In this document: piece after piece, positions 1-6,072 of the stretch
Layout of the letters: each line of letters begins with the position of its first letter
How positions within the stretch are numbered: the first letter of the stretch is position 1
DNA from: Paenibacillus tyrphae
GTDB taxonomy: Bacteria; Bacillota; Bacilli; Paenibacillales; NBRC-103111
Length of the DNA: 64,000 nt
Direction of reading: 5' to 3'
Assembly: GCF_027925525.1 (NCBI RefSeq)
Contig: NZ_BSDJ01000030.1
Location: forward strand, 1-64,000
Notes under the pieces: model-generated
What the model was told of the DNA's origin: nothing
Database searches by the model: none
Seen by the model: the letters and a program-made list of their open reading frames with translations, nothing else
Program-made: the position numbers and the translations under genes

Positions 1-57
1 CCCCTACGGGTCATAGATAGTAGGGGTGAGAACCCGCCGGGCTTCCCCCTACGGTAA
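1..57 (+). other. Left-edge sequence with alternating complementary segments
   Basis: Frame 1 is open from the window edge to a TAA at 55-57 and could be the last 18 codons of a gene that starts outside. The same bases hold CCCCTAC (1-7), GTAGGGG (20-26) and CCCCTAC (46-52), so the middle segment can pair with either neighbour. This lies just before a tRNA gene. I cannot tell a gene tail from an RNA structure here. Confidence 0.2.
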
Positions 58-60
58 CCT

Positions 61-143
61 GCGGTTGTGGTGGAATGGCAGACACGCTATCTTGAGGGGG
101 TAGTGGGCGTACGCTCGTGGAGGTTCGAGTCCTCTCAACCGCA
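61..143 (+). tRNA. tRNA-Leu (anticodon GAG), copy 1
   Basis: This is an 83-nt class II tRNA with acceptor arms GCGGTTG and CAACCGC, discriminator A, and a T arm containing GGTTCGAGTCC. The anticodon loop TTGAGGG gives anticodon GAG, which reads CUC/CUU. The long variable arm supports leucine. CCA is not encoded. A copy differing at one variable-arm base (T here, C there, leaving a G-T wobble) lies at 2125-2207. Confidence 0.95.
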
Positions 144-148
144 TCACA

Positions 149-196
149 AAGAGAAAGAGCTTGCATCCAAGCGGATGCGGGCTCTTTCTCTTTTTT
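149..196 (+). terminator. Intrinsic terminator after tRNA-Leu copy 1
   Basis: A 12-bp stem (149-160 with 181-192) is followed by a T run. The loop holds a second small hairpin (GCATCC/GGATGC). It closes the tRNA transcript and may also serve the convergent csbD gene. Confidence 0.85.
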
Positions 197-248
197 AGCA
201 TAAACCATCAGCGGTGCAAACTTTTCATGCAGTTCATCATGCGGAAAG

Positions 249-458
249 TTAAAGCCGATCGCGCCAGCCGCTTTCCCAGCGGACGTATTCCTCCTGCGCG
301 GCTTCTTTGGTATGCCCGTATTTCTCCTGAAGCTTCCCGAGGAGCTTTTCCTTTTCCCCGTTAATAACATCGAGGTCGTCGTCGGTCAATTTGCCCCATT
401 GCTTTTGAGCTTCGCCCTTCAACTGCCTCCATTTTCCTTTCAAAACGTTGGTATCCAT
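249..458 (-). CDS. csbD: CsbD family general stress protein
   Basis: The 69-residue product is small, hydrophilic and helical. It matches the CsbD family by its opening 'KGKWRQLKGEAQKQWGKLTDDDL' pattern (positions 7-29) and its later 'GKLQEKYG' pattern. CsbD proteins are general stress proteins of unknown biochemical role, classically sigma-B dependent. The start follows AAGGAG at normal spacing. A sigma-B-type promoter lies about 40-65 bases upstream at 497-522, which fits the family. The gene stands alone on the minus strand and diverges from the PNPOx/catalase pair. Confidence 0.88.
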   Translation of the reverse strand: MDTNVLKGKWRQLKGEAQKQWGKLTDDDLDVINGEKEKLLGKLQEKYGHTKEAAQEEYVRWESGWRDRL

Positions 459-496
459 TCGAATCAGCTCCTTTTGGAAGAAATGTACTATGCATT

Positions 497-522
497 TAAC
501 CCGGTTGTCCGCTTATTGAAAC
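497..522 (-). promoter_or_regulatory. Sigma-B-type promoter of csbD
   Basis: On the minus strand GTTTCA is followed after exactly 14 bases by GGGTTA. The Bacillus sigma-B consensus is GTTT-N(12-15)-GGGWAW. The known sigma-B control of csbD supports the reading. Whether this genome encodes sigma-B cannot be seen here. Confidence 0.65.
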
Positions 523-547
523 AAGTTTCTTAGGGAAGCGAAGCATT

Positions 548-573
548 GTTTGGCCCTATCGCCGTTCGGGTAA
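548..573 (+). promoter_or_regulatory. Sigma-B-type promoter of the PNPOx/catalase pair
   Basis: GTTTGG, 14 bases, then GGGTAA matches the sigma-B consensus fully. It sits 25 bases from the csbD promoter and points the other way, so the two form a back-to-back stress promoter. Confidence 0.65.
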
Positions 574-618
574 TCAAGGAAGGAAGTCAGACTTCCATAA
601 CCGAAAGGAGATGTTCCC

Positions 619-1038
619 ATGTTGAAAACGGAGCAACTGGAAGAGCGGATCATGAAGGTGCTGGAGGCGAATGACGTCTGCGCGTTCGGTACGGTCGATG
701 GCGATCGGCCGAAGATTAGGTACATGGTGTTGTTTCACGAAGGACTCACGGTATATTTGGCGACCAACAGCCGAACGGATAAAGTGGACGAGCTGCAGGA
801 AAATGCAAACGTATTTGTCCTGACAGGGTATGACGGAACCCCTACGTCCGAAATTGTACAGATGGAAGCGACAGCGAAGTTGTGTACGGATAACCGCCTG
901 TGGGAGAAGTTGTGGAACGACGAGCTCAGCCGCTGGTTTGAAGGGCCACACGACCCGGACTATATTGTTCTTGAACTGAATCCGACGAGAATCGAATACG
1001 TCAAAGGGGAATCCGAGCCGCAGGTGTGGCAAAAGTAA
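619..1038 (+). CDS. Pyridoxamine 5'-phosphate oxidase-like general stress protein (GS26 family)
   Basis: The 139-residue product has the split-barrel fold pattern of flavin-binding PNPOx-like stress proteins (Bacillus YdaG/GS26 group): an N-terminal helix, 'CAFGTVDGDRPKIRYM', 'LTVYLATNSRTDKVDEL' and a C-terminal 'YIVLELNPTRIEYV' strand. Such proteins bind FMN/FAD-type cofactors; substrates are mostly unknown. A strong GAAAGGAG site precedes the ATG. The manganese catalase starts 38 bases downstream, so the two are probably one sigma-B-type operon. Confidence 0.85.
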   Translation: MLKTEQLEERIMKVLEANDVCAFGTVDGDRPKIRYMVLFHEGLTVYLATNSRTDKVDELQENANVFVLTGYDGTPTSEIVQMEATAKLCTDNRLWEKLWNDELSRWFEGPHDPDYIVLELNPTRIEYVKGESEPQVWQK

Positions 1039-1076
1039 CTTAGCCCATAGGGACAGGCAGGGAGGAGGGGTAGTGG

Positions 1077-1973
1077 ATGTTCAAACGTATTCATAAGCTT
1101 GTGATCGAGCTTCCGAAACCGAAACACGCCGACCCGAATGCGGCGGCAGCCGTTCAGGAGTTGCTGGGCGGAAGGTTCGGGGAAATGTCGACGCTGAATA
1201 ATTACATGTTTCAGTCGTTTAATTTTCGCGGCAAAACAAAGCTGAAGCCCTTCTACGATCTGGTGTGCAGTATTACAGCGGAGGAATTTGGTCACGTCGA
1301 GCTGGTTACGAATGCTATCAACCTGTGCTTGACCGGGTCTACGCAGCCGACCGATCCGAATGCGGCACCGATGATGGACGCGCTCGATAAGCGGAACTCG
1401 CACCATTTTATCGCTTCAGCTCAAACGGCTCTGCCGTTAGACTCTATGGGCAAAGGTTGGTCCGGGGATTACGTATTCAACAGCGGCAATCTGGTGCTGG
1501 ACCTGTTGCACAATTTCTTCTTGGAATGCGGGGCTAGGACGCATAAAATGCGCGTGTATGAAATGACGGACCATCCCGTGGCGCGCGAAATGGTCGGTTA
1601 TCTGCTCGTCCGTGGGGGTGTGCATGTCGTCGCTTATGCCAAAGCGCTGGAAATTGCGACAGGTGTGGACATGACGAAGTTGGTTCCGGTCCCCAACCTG
1701 AGCAACCGGGCGTTCGAAACAACCCGAAAATACGAGGAACAGGGTCTTCATCGCAAGCTGTACCGTTTCAGCGACGACGCTTATGAGGAGATACGGCAAA
1801 TCTGGAAAGGTTCTCACCCGGAGGACGGCCAACCGTTGGAAGTGGTTGACGGTACGCCGGAAGGCGGACCCGTTCCGGAGCTGGACGAGGTGCAGGAAGA
1901 ATTCGCTCCGGGCATCGGCCCCGATGAGTTTATGGAAATTGCGAGAAGGCTTCAGCGGTCTGCAGGAATGTAA
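1077..1973 (+). CDS. Manganese (non-heme) catalase
   Basis: The 298-residue product dismutates hydrogen peroxide at a di-manganese site in a ferritin-like four-helix bundle. Expected ligand motifs are visible: a Glu in the 'RFGEMSTLNNYMFQSF' helix, Glu and His in 'TAEEFGHVELV', Glu in 'NFFLECGARTHK', and His in 'GGVHVVAYAKALE'. Length fits the family (Bacillus YdbD/YjqC). GGAGGAGG precedes the ATG. It is the second gene after the sigma-B-type promoter, linking peroxide removal to general stress. Confidence 0.92.
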   Translation: MFKRIHKLVIELPKPKHADPNAAAAVQELLGGRFGEMSTLNNYMFQSFNFRGKTKLKPFYDLVCSITAEEFGHVELVTNAINLCLTGSTQPTDPNAAPMMDALDKRNSHHFIASAQTALPLDSMGKGWSGDYVFNSGNLVLDLLHNFFLECGARTHKMRVYEMTDHPVAREMVGYLLVRGGVHVVAYAKALEIATGVDMTKLVPVPNLSNRAFETTRKYEEQGLHRKLYRFSDDAYEEIRQIWKGSHPEDGQPLEVVDGTPEGGPVPELDEVQEEFAPGIGPDEFMEIARRLQRSAGM

Positions 1974-2124
1974 AGGCGGGATCGTCTAAACTTGTGGGCA
2001 GCTCCCGTTTCCTCGGAACAGATTCGCTTCTTGTGTGTGTTACCGGCGTTTCCGGGGGAAATACTCTGCTAAAGGATGCCACTTTACTTTTTCCTACGAA
2101 ACCTATACAATGAATAGTACATCC

Positions 2125-2207
2125 GCGGTTGTGGTGGAATGGCAGACACGCTATCTTGAGGGGGTAGTGGGCGTACGCCCGTGGAGGTTCGAGTCCTCTC
2201 AACCGCA
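2125..2207 (+). tRNA. tRNA-Leu (anticodon GAG), copy 2
   Basis: It is identical to the copy at 61-143 except for one variable-arm base, which here makes the arm fully Watson-Crick paired. A possible -10 (TATACA, 2104-2109) lies upstream with a weak -35. Together the two copies make an 83-bp direct repeat around the stress cassette. Confidence 0.95.
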
Positions 2208-2230
2208 TATCCAAATAGCCTACTGATCGT

Positions 2231-2265
2231 GCAAAGCCCTGAATCTTCAGGGCTTTTTGCTTTTT
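2231..2265 (+). terminator. Intrinsic terminator after tRNA-Leu copy 2
   Basis: AAAGCCCTGAA pairs with TTCAGGGCTTT across a 2-base loop and is followed by a T-rich run. Confidence 0.85.
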
Positions 2266-2374
2266 CCGGACAAATAAAAAATATTTTTTGCGTTTAGCGT
2301 CAAACCGTTTTCGCTTTGGCAGCGTTTCCTCTATTGATTGGCCTAATAGCCTTTAAAATTCGAGGAGGAATCTG

Positions 2375-3682
2375 ATGATGAACAAACGCTGGAAATATGC
2401 AGTCCTACTGCTGGGAAGTGCCCTGACGATCTCAACGTCTGCAAACGCTGCAACTGCTGCGGACAATTCCAAGGTCACGGCGGTCGCTGTCAAAACGGAT
2501 GCGCAAATCGCTGCGGAGCTGGGAGTATTGCAGGGCGATGGTAGTGGTGTAACGGCAAGCTACTTGTCCCAATCGACGACCCGTTTGCAGGCAGCGATTT
2601 TGTTCCTGCGGCTGCAGGGCTTGGAGAACGAGGCTCTGGGCTTCAAAGGGGGCGCGAATTTCGATGATGCCGGCGCGGTCAATGAAAGCAACCAGGCGGT
2701 ATTAGGCTACTTGAAAGCGAATCCGCAGCTTGGGTGGACGGGGACCGGCTCGGGACGGTTCGAACCGATGGGTTCAATTACGGCGCAGCAGTATTACAAA
2801 GTGATTTTGGAATCGCTTGGCTATAAGCAGGATACCGATTTTGCTTTTGCAGACACGATCCGCTTTGCGGAAGGCAAGGGGTTGAAACAAATCGCGGAAG
2901 CGGGCAATCTGAATAACGGGCATATCGCTACGGCAACGGTGGAGGCGCTCGGGGCGAAGCTAAAGGCCGGGGACAAGACGCTGCTGGATGCTCTCGTCGG
3001 CCAAAAGGTCGTTACCGCCGAAGCTGCGGCGGCTGCAGCCGCGTCGTCGGTTCGTCTCGCGACGAACGATAAGGTCGGCACTTATTTGACGGACGGTTCC
3101 GGCAAAACGCTTTACACGTTTACGAAGGACACGCCGTTCCAGAGCGCTTGCAAGGATCAATGCGCCGTCAACTGGCCGGTATTCAAAGCGGAATCGCTGC
3201 AGCTCCCGGCGTCCCTGAAAATAGAAGATTTTGGCGTTATTACGCGGGAGGACGGCACGAAGCAAACGACATATAAGGGAAGCCCGCTTTACTATTTCCT
3301 GAAAGACACGAAGGCTGGGGAAGTAAACGGACATGGCGTCAACAACGTTTGGTTCGCAGCAAAACCGGAAGGCGCTGCTATGAAGCAGGAAGACAAGCAG
3401 CCGGCTGCTTCCAAGGAATATCAGGTGCAGATGGCCGGATTCGCTTTCTCCGTCAAAGAATTGACGGTCGAAGCGGGCTCGAAAGTAACGTTTACGAATA
3501 AAGATAAAGTCAAGCATAATGCCGTATCGGACACGCTCGGCGACGACGGCAAGCCGGTATTCGAAACGAAGCTGCTGGGAGAAGGCGAATCCGAAACGAT
3601 CACGCTGACCAAGCCGGGCACGTATACGTATTACTGCGCTCCGCATAAAGCAGAGATGAAAGCGACGATTATCGTCAAGTAA
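2375..3682 (+). CDS. Secreted cupredoxin with YxxD-repeat lipoprotein-type domain
   Basis: The 435-residue protein has a Sec signal peptide (about 1-26, cleavage after ANA). An SLH-like helical region (about 40-215) follows. Next is a domain of the secreted 'YLTDGSGKTLYTFTKDT...C..CAVNWP' type (about 230-335), common in electron-transfer-associated lipoproteins. The C-terminal cupredoxin domain (about 343-435) has candidate type 1 copper ligands His381, Cys421, His424 and Met428. A cell-surface copper protein is inferred. A strong terminator separates it from the ECF sigma gene downstream; regulation by that pair is possible but not shown. Confidence 0.8.
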   Translation: MMNKRWKYAVLLLGSALTISTSANAATAADNSKVTAVAVKTDAQIAAELGVLQGDGSGVTASYLSQSTTRLQAAILFLRLQGLENEALGFKGGANFDDAGAVNESNQAVLGYLKANPQLGWTGTGSGRFEPMGSITAQQYYKVILESLGYKQDTDFAFADTIRFAEGKGLKQIAEAGNLNNGHIATATVEALGAKLKAGDKTLLDALVGQKVVTAEAAAAAAASSVRLATNDKVGTYLTDGSGKTLYTFTKDTPFQSACKDQCAVNWPVFKAESLQLPASLKIEDFGVITREDGTKQTTYKGSPLYYFLKDTKAGEVNGHGVNNVWFAAKPEGAAMKQEDKQPAASKEYQVQMAGFAFSVKELTVEAGSKVTFTNKDKVKHNAVSDTLGDDGKPVFETKLLGEGESETITLTKPGTYTYYCAPHKAEMKATIIVK

Positions 3683-3698
3683 GATGTGACTGAACGTT

Positions 3699-3738
3699 AA
3701 CCCGGGGTACCCGCCGCAAGGAGGGCCTCGGGTTGTTT
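3699..3738 (+). terminator. Intrinsic terminator after the cupredoxin gene
   Basis: AACCCGGGG (3699-3707) pairs with CCTCGGGTT (3726-3734), with one G-T pair, and GTTT follows. Confidence 0.6.
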
Positions 3739-3761
3739 GATGTGGAGCGGCTAAAAATTGC

Positions 3762-4436
3762 ATGTTGCCAAACGAAAAGAAATGTCGGAATATGGAGTCA
3801 ATTCGCTTCCTGTTACTCGTTTACAACTGGAACAAGGAGCGCGCGTCAGAGACGGGGGTGTTCCGATACGTGCAGCAATATTCGGACGAGCAATTGATGG
3901 AACTAATCAAAGCCAAACAAAGCGAAGCGCTTCATGCGCTGTACGACCGGTATGCCAAGCTGGTCTATTCGTTCGCGATGAAAGCAAGGAAGGACCCCGA
4001 ATTTGCCCGGGACGTTGTGCAGTTAGTATATACCCGCATTTGGACGACGGAGAGCGGATACGATCCGGCGAGGGGGCTATTCGTCAATTGGCTGCTAACC
4101 GTTACCCGTAATTTGACGATTGACCAGCTGCGGAAATTAAGAAAGCAATCCGCCTTGGTGCCGCTAGAGCATAGGATCGAAGCGGAATTAGGCGCAGCGG
4201 AAGTCCATCCTTTTGCAGATCCTGTCTCCCGGAAGCTGTTCAAGCAGCAGCTGGAGGAGGCATACCGATATATGTCAGAACAACAGATCAAGCTAATCCG
4301 GCTATTTTATTGGGAGGGCTACACCTTAAGCGAAATTGCCGAGATGTCGGAAGAGCCGCTCGGAACAGTAAAAAGCCGACTCCACCAAAGCTTGAAATTA
4401 TTGCGCAAGCACATGACGTCTTGGAGAGAGGAGTGA
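3762..4436 (+). CDS. ECF-type RNA polymerase sigma factor (SigK-like)
   Basis: Sigma-70 region 2 ('ALHALYDRYAKLVYSFA...YDPARGLFVNWLLTVTRNLTIDQLRK') and region 4 ('IRLFYWEGYTLSEIAEMSEEPLGTVKSRLHQSLKLLR') are both clear. The 'YDPARG.F..WLL...RN..ID.LR' pattern resembles SigK-group ECF factors, which pair with RskA-type anti-sigmas, as here. The start is uncertain: ATG 3762, ATG 3792 and GTG 3858 are in frame and none has an ideal ribosome site; the GTG removes a poorly conserved N-terminal tail. The anti-sigma start lies 5 bases after the stop, suggesting translational coupling. Confidence 0.88.
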   Translation: MLPNEKKCRNMESIRFLLLVYNWNKERASETGVFRYVQQYSDEQLMELIKAKQSEALHALYDRYAKLVYSFAMKARKDPEFARDVVQLVYTRIWTTESGYDPARGLFVNWLLTVTRNLTIDQLRKLRKQSALVPLEHRIEAELGAAEVHPFADPVSRKLFKQQLEEAYRYMSEQQIKLIRLFYWEGYTLSEIAEMSEEPLGTVKSRLHQSLKLLRKHMTSWREE

Positions 4437-4441
4437 ACGAC

Positions 4442-5242
4442 ATGGTTCGAGAAAAATCGGGATGCGAGCTATGCTTTTCTTATTTTCTAGATGAGCTTTC
4501 GGAGGAACGGAAGCGGGCATTCGAGCGTCACTTGTCCGAATGCCGGATTTGTACCCAAGAGCTCGCGGAGCTTCGGCAGACGTGGCAAGCACTGCCCGCT
4601 GAAGCTGAGCTGGTGGAATTGCCTGAAGACTTAAAAGAGCAGGTGCTAGGAAAGGTGCTTGGAGGGCCTGCGTCTGCGGGCGGGGAGACGCTCCTTGAAG
4701 AGCGTCCGACGGATAAGCGGACGACCGTGGAGTGGCGTCTTAACGATGTGGCAGCACGGCGGCGCAAACGGTGGACGAAAGGGCTCGGATATACGGCGGC
4801 TGCGCTGTTCTTCTTCGTTTGCGGAGCGGGAACTGCCATCGTCGGGGACTTTAGCCTTCCGTTCAAATCCTCTGTCGAGCGGCCGGAAACCCGGCTGGCC
4901 ATTCCTGTGGAAGTGATCGGACAATACAAGTTGCAAGCTTTTGACCAAGCGCTTCCGTCGGCAGCCGGGCAGGGATGGTTGACGCGTCAAGGCGATAAAG
5001 CGCAGCTGGTGCTGCAATTTCACGGTTTGCGGCCAACGGACGGAGTTCAGGCGTACCAAGTGTGGCTGCTGCGCGACGGGAAGCGTTCCAACTGCGGAAC
5101 GTTCCAGGTCGATTCTCAAGGAGCAGGAATGCTGACTTGGGACATGGGACTTGAGGATACTTCCTTCGACGGTATCGGAATTACGCTGGAGCCCGATTCC
5201 CGTGGGTCCGAGCCGCGCGGGAAAAAAGTGCTGGGCACCTGA
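4442..5242 (+). CDS. Anti-sigma factor, zinc-finger (ZAS) type with RskA-like C-terminal domain
   Basis: The 266-residue membrane protein starts at ATG 4442 after GAGAGGAG. The N-terminal cytoplasmic anti-sigma zinc finger holds Cys8, Cys11, and the HxxxCxxC signature His30-Cys34-Cys37. One membrane helix ('AAALFFFVCGAGTAIVG', about residues 120-140) follows. The extracytoplasmic domain ends in an RskA-like 'LQFHGLRPTDGVQAYQVWLL...G' region. It should hold the preceding sigma factor at the membrane until a signal arrives, probably redox or envelope related. The adjacent cupredoxin is a candidate target or signal source by position only. Confidence 0.88.
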   Translation: MVREKSGCELCFSYFLDELSEERKRAFERHLSECRICTQELAELRQTWQALPAEAELVELPEDLKEQVLGKVLGGPASAGGETLLEERPTDKRTTVEWRLNDVAARRRKRWTKGLGYTAAALFFFVCGAGTAIVGDFSLPFKSSVERPETRLAIPVEVIGQYKLQAFDQALPSAAGQGWLTRQGDKAQLVLQFHGLRPTDGVQAYQVWLLRDGKRSNCGTFQVDSQGAGMLTWDMGLEDTSFDGIGITLEPDSRGSEPRGKKVLGT

Positions 5243-5263
5243 GTCGCCATAACGAATGGACAA

Positions 5264-5521
5264 TCATAAACGCATGAAGTCTTGACGCTCCGCTTTCGGC
5301 CGGCAGGCCCGGCAGACGCCGACGACTTTGCCGGCTGTGGCGTAAAAGGTCAACTCCTTCGAAGGAACCTTTCGTCGGCACAAGGAGCAGCTTTGTCTTG
5401 ATTGATTTTTACCGCCGGGGCGGCCGAATCGGTTTCGTCTGAAAAACTTCGGAAGAACGACAGCTAGACAGGACACAAGCAGGATACCGGCGATTACGAT
5501 GACGTAAGGCTGGATAGCCAG
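5264..5521 (-). CDS. Small membrane-anchored zinc-ribbon protein, unrecognised
   Basis: The C-terminal half carries two CxxC pairs ('CSLC' and 'CRAC', 21 residues apart), a zinc-ribbon pattern. The conventional GTG start (5476) would cut through a hydrophobic stretch. Reading upstream in frame gives a full membrane helix ('YVIVIAGILLVSCLAVVLP') and a well-placed GAGGTGG followed after 6 bases by CTG at 5521. No ATG, GTG or TTG lies between. A CTG start is therefore possible and is used here. The family is not recognised and the function is unknown. Confidence 0.5.
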   Translation of the reverse strand: MAIQPYVIVIAGILLVSCLAVVLPKFFRRNRFGRPGGKNQSRQSCSLCRRKVPSKELTFYATAGKVVGVCRACRPKAERQDFMRL

Positions 5522-5601
5522 GGGGAACCACCTCGCGTTACTACAGGATTGTGTTGATACGAATAGGGTTCGGCAGAAAACGACAATTTCCTTTATTTGT
5601 A

Positions 5602-5630
5602 TTGATGGGCTTATCTATTTGGATTATACT
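5602..5630 (+). promoter_or_regulatory. Sigma-A-type promoter of the yjfB-like gene
   Basis: TTGATG (5602-5607), a 17-base spacer and TATACT (5625-5630) form a strong housekeeping promoter about 60 bases before the GTG start. No flagellar sigma-D pattern was found. Confidence 0.7.
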
Positions 5631-5689
5631 GGCCTTAGCGAACGGGCTTCCGGCGTTTGCTCCATCTTTCGAAGAAATGAGGCGAGCTT

Positions 5690-5869
5690 GTGCAAATTAA
5701 CGCAACATTGAACGCCGTTAGCGGCGGAAACGCATTGAAGCAGGCGGTCGGTATTGCTCTGCTAAGTCAGATGAAGGATTCTCAGACTGCCCAAGCGGCT
5801 ACGCTGCTTCAAGATTTTGCGGCGGCACAGCATCCCAACCTGGGCAAAAACTTGGATATTCGCATCTGA
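5690..5869 (+). CDS. YjfB-like putative motility protein
   Basis: This 59-residue gene starts at GTG 5690 with GAGGCG just upstream and ends at TGA 5869. The product begins 'VQINATLNAVSGGNALKQAV', has a central Q/A-rich helix, and ends 'QHPNLGKNLDIRI'. The C-terminal 'HPxLGxNLDI' is characteristic of the YjfB putative motility protein family of Bacilli. The exact role is unknown. It has its own promoter and terminator and is a single-gene unit, with no flagellar genes nearby. Confidence 0.78.
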   Translation: MQINATLNAVSGGNALKQAVGIALLSQMKDSQTAQAATLLQDFAAAQHPNLGKNLDIRI

Positions 5870-5912
5870 TCTCCCCCTAGCCTTATCTATTCAAAAAAAT
5901 GAAGTATGCATG

Positions 5913-5959
5913 AACCTGCCCGCGCTTTAGGTAAATCCGAAGCCTGGGCAGGTTTTTTT
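5913..5959 (+). terminator. Intrinsic terminator after the yjfB-like gene
   Basis: AACCTGCCC (5913-5921) pairs with GGGCAGGTT (5946-5954), followed by seven T. Confidence 0.85.
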
Positions 5960-6042
5960 GCGTTTCGGCTTAGGATAGGTTTTGCGGATCGAAGAATACT
6001 AAAAGCACAGCATAAGGAAATCGTATGCAAGCGGGAGAAACT

Positions 6043-6072
6043 ATGGATAAAAGTGAGTGGATCGATCGATGA
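6043..6072 (+). CDS. Possible 9-codon leader peptide coupled to yhgE
   Basis: ATG 6043 follows GGGAGA and encodes MDKSEWIDR. Its TGA (6070-6072) overlaps the ATG of the YhgE gene (6069-6071) as ATGA. The large gene's own ribosome site is weak, so coupled translation is plausible. An alternative is that the large gene begins at GTG 6057, which would make the leader irrelevant. Confidence 0.35.
   Translation: MDKSEWIDR

Noticed and set aside
61-2207. The tRNA pair as attachment sites of an integrated element
   Set aside because: Both tRNAs are complete, there is no integrase or phage gene between them, and the cassette is ordinary stress genes; duplication is the simpler reading.
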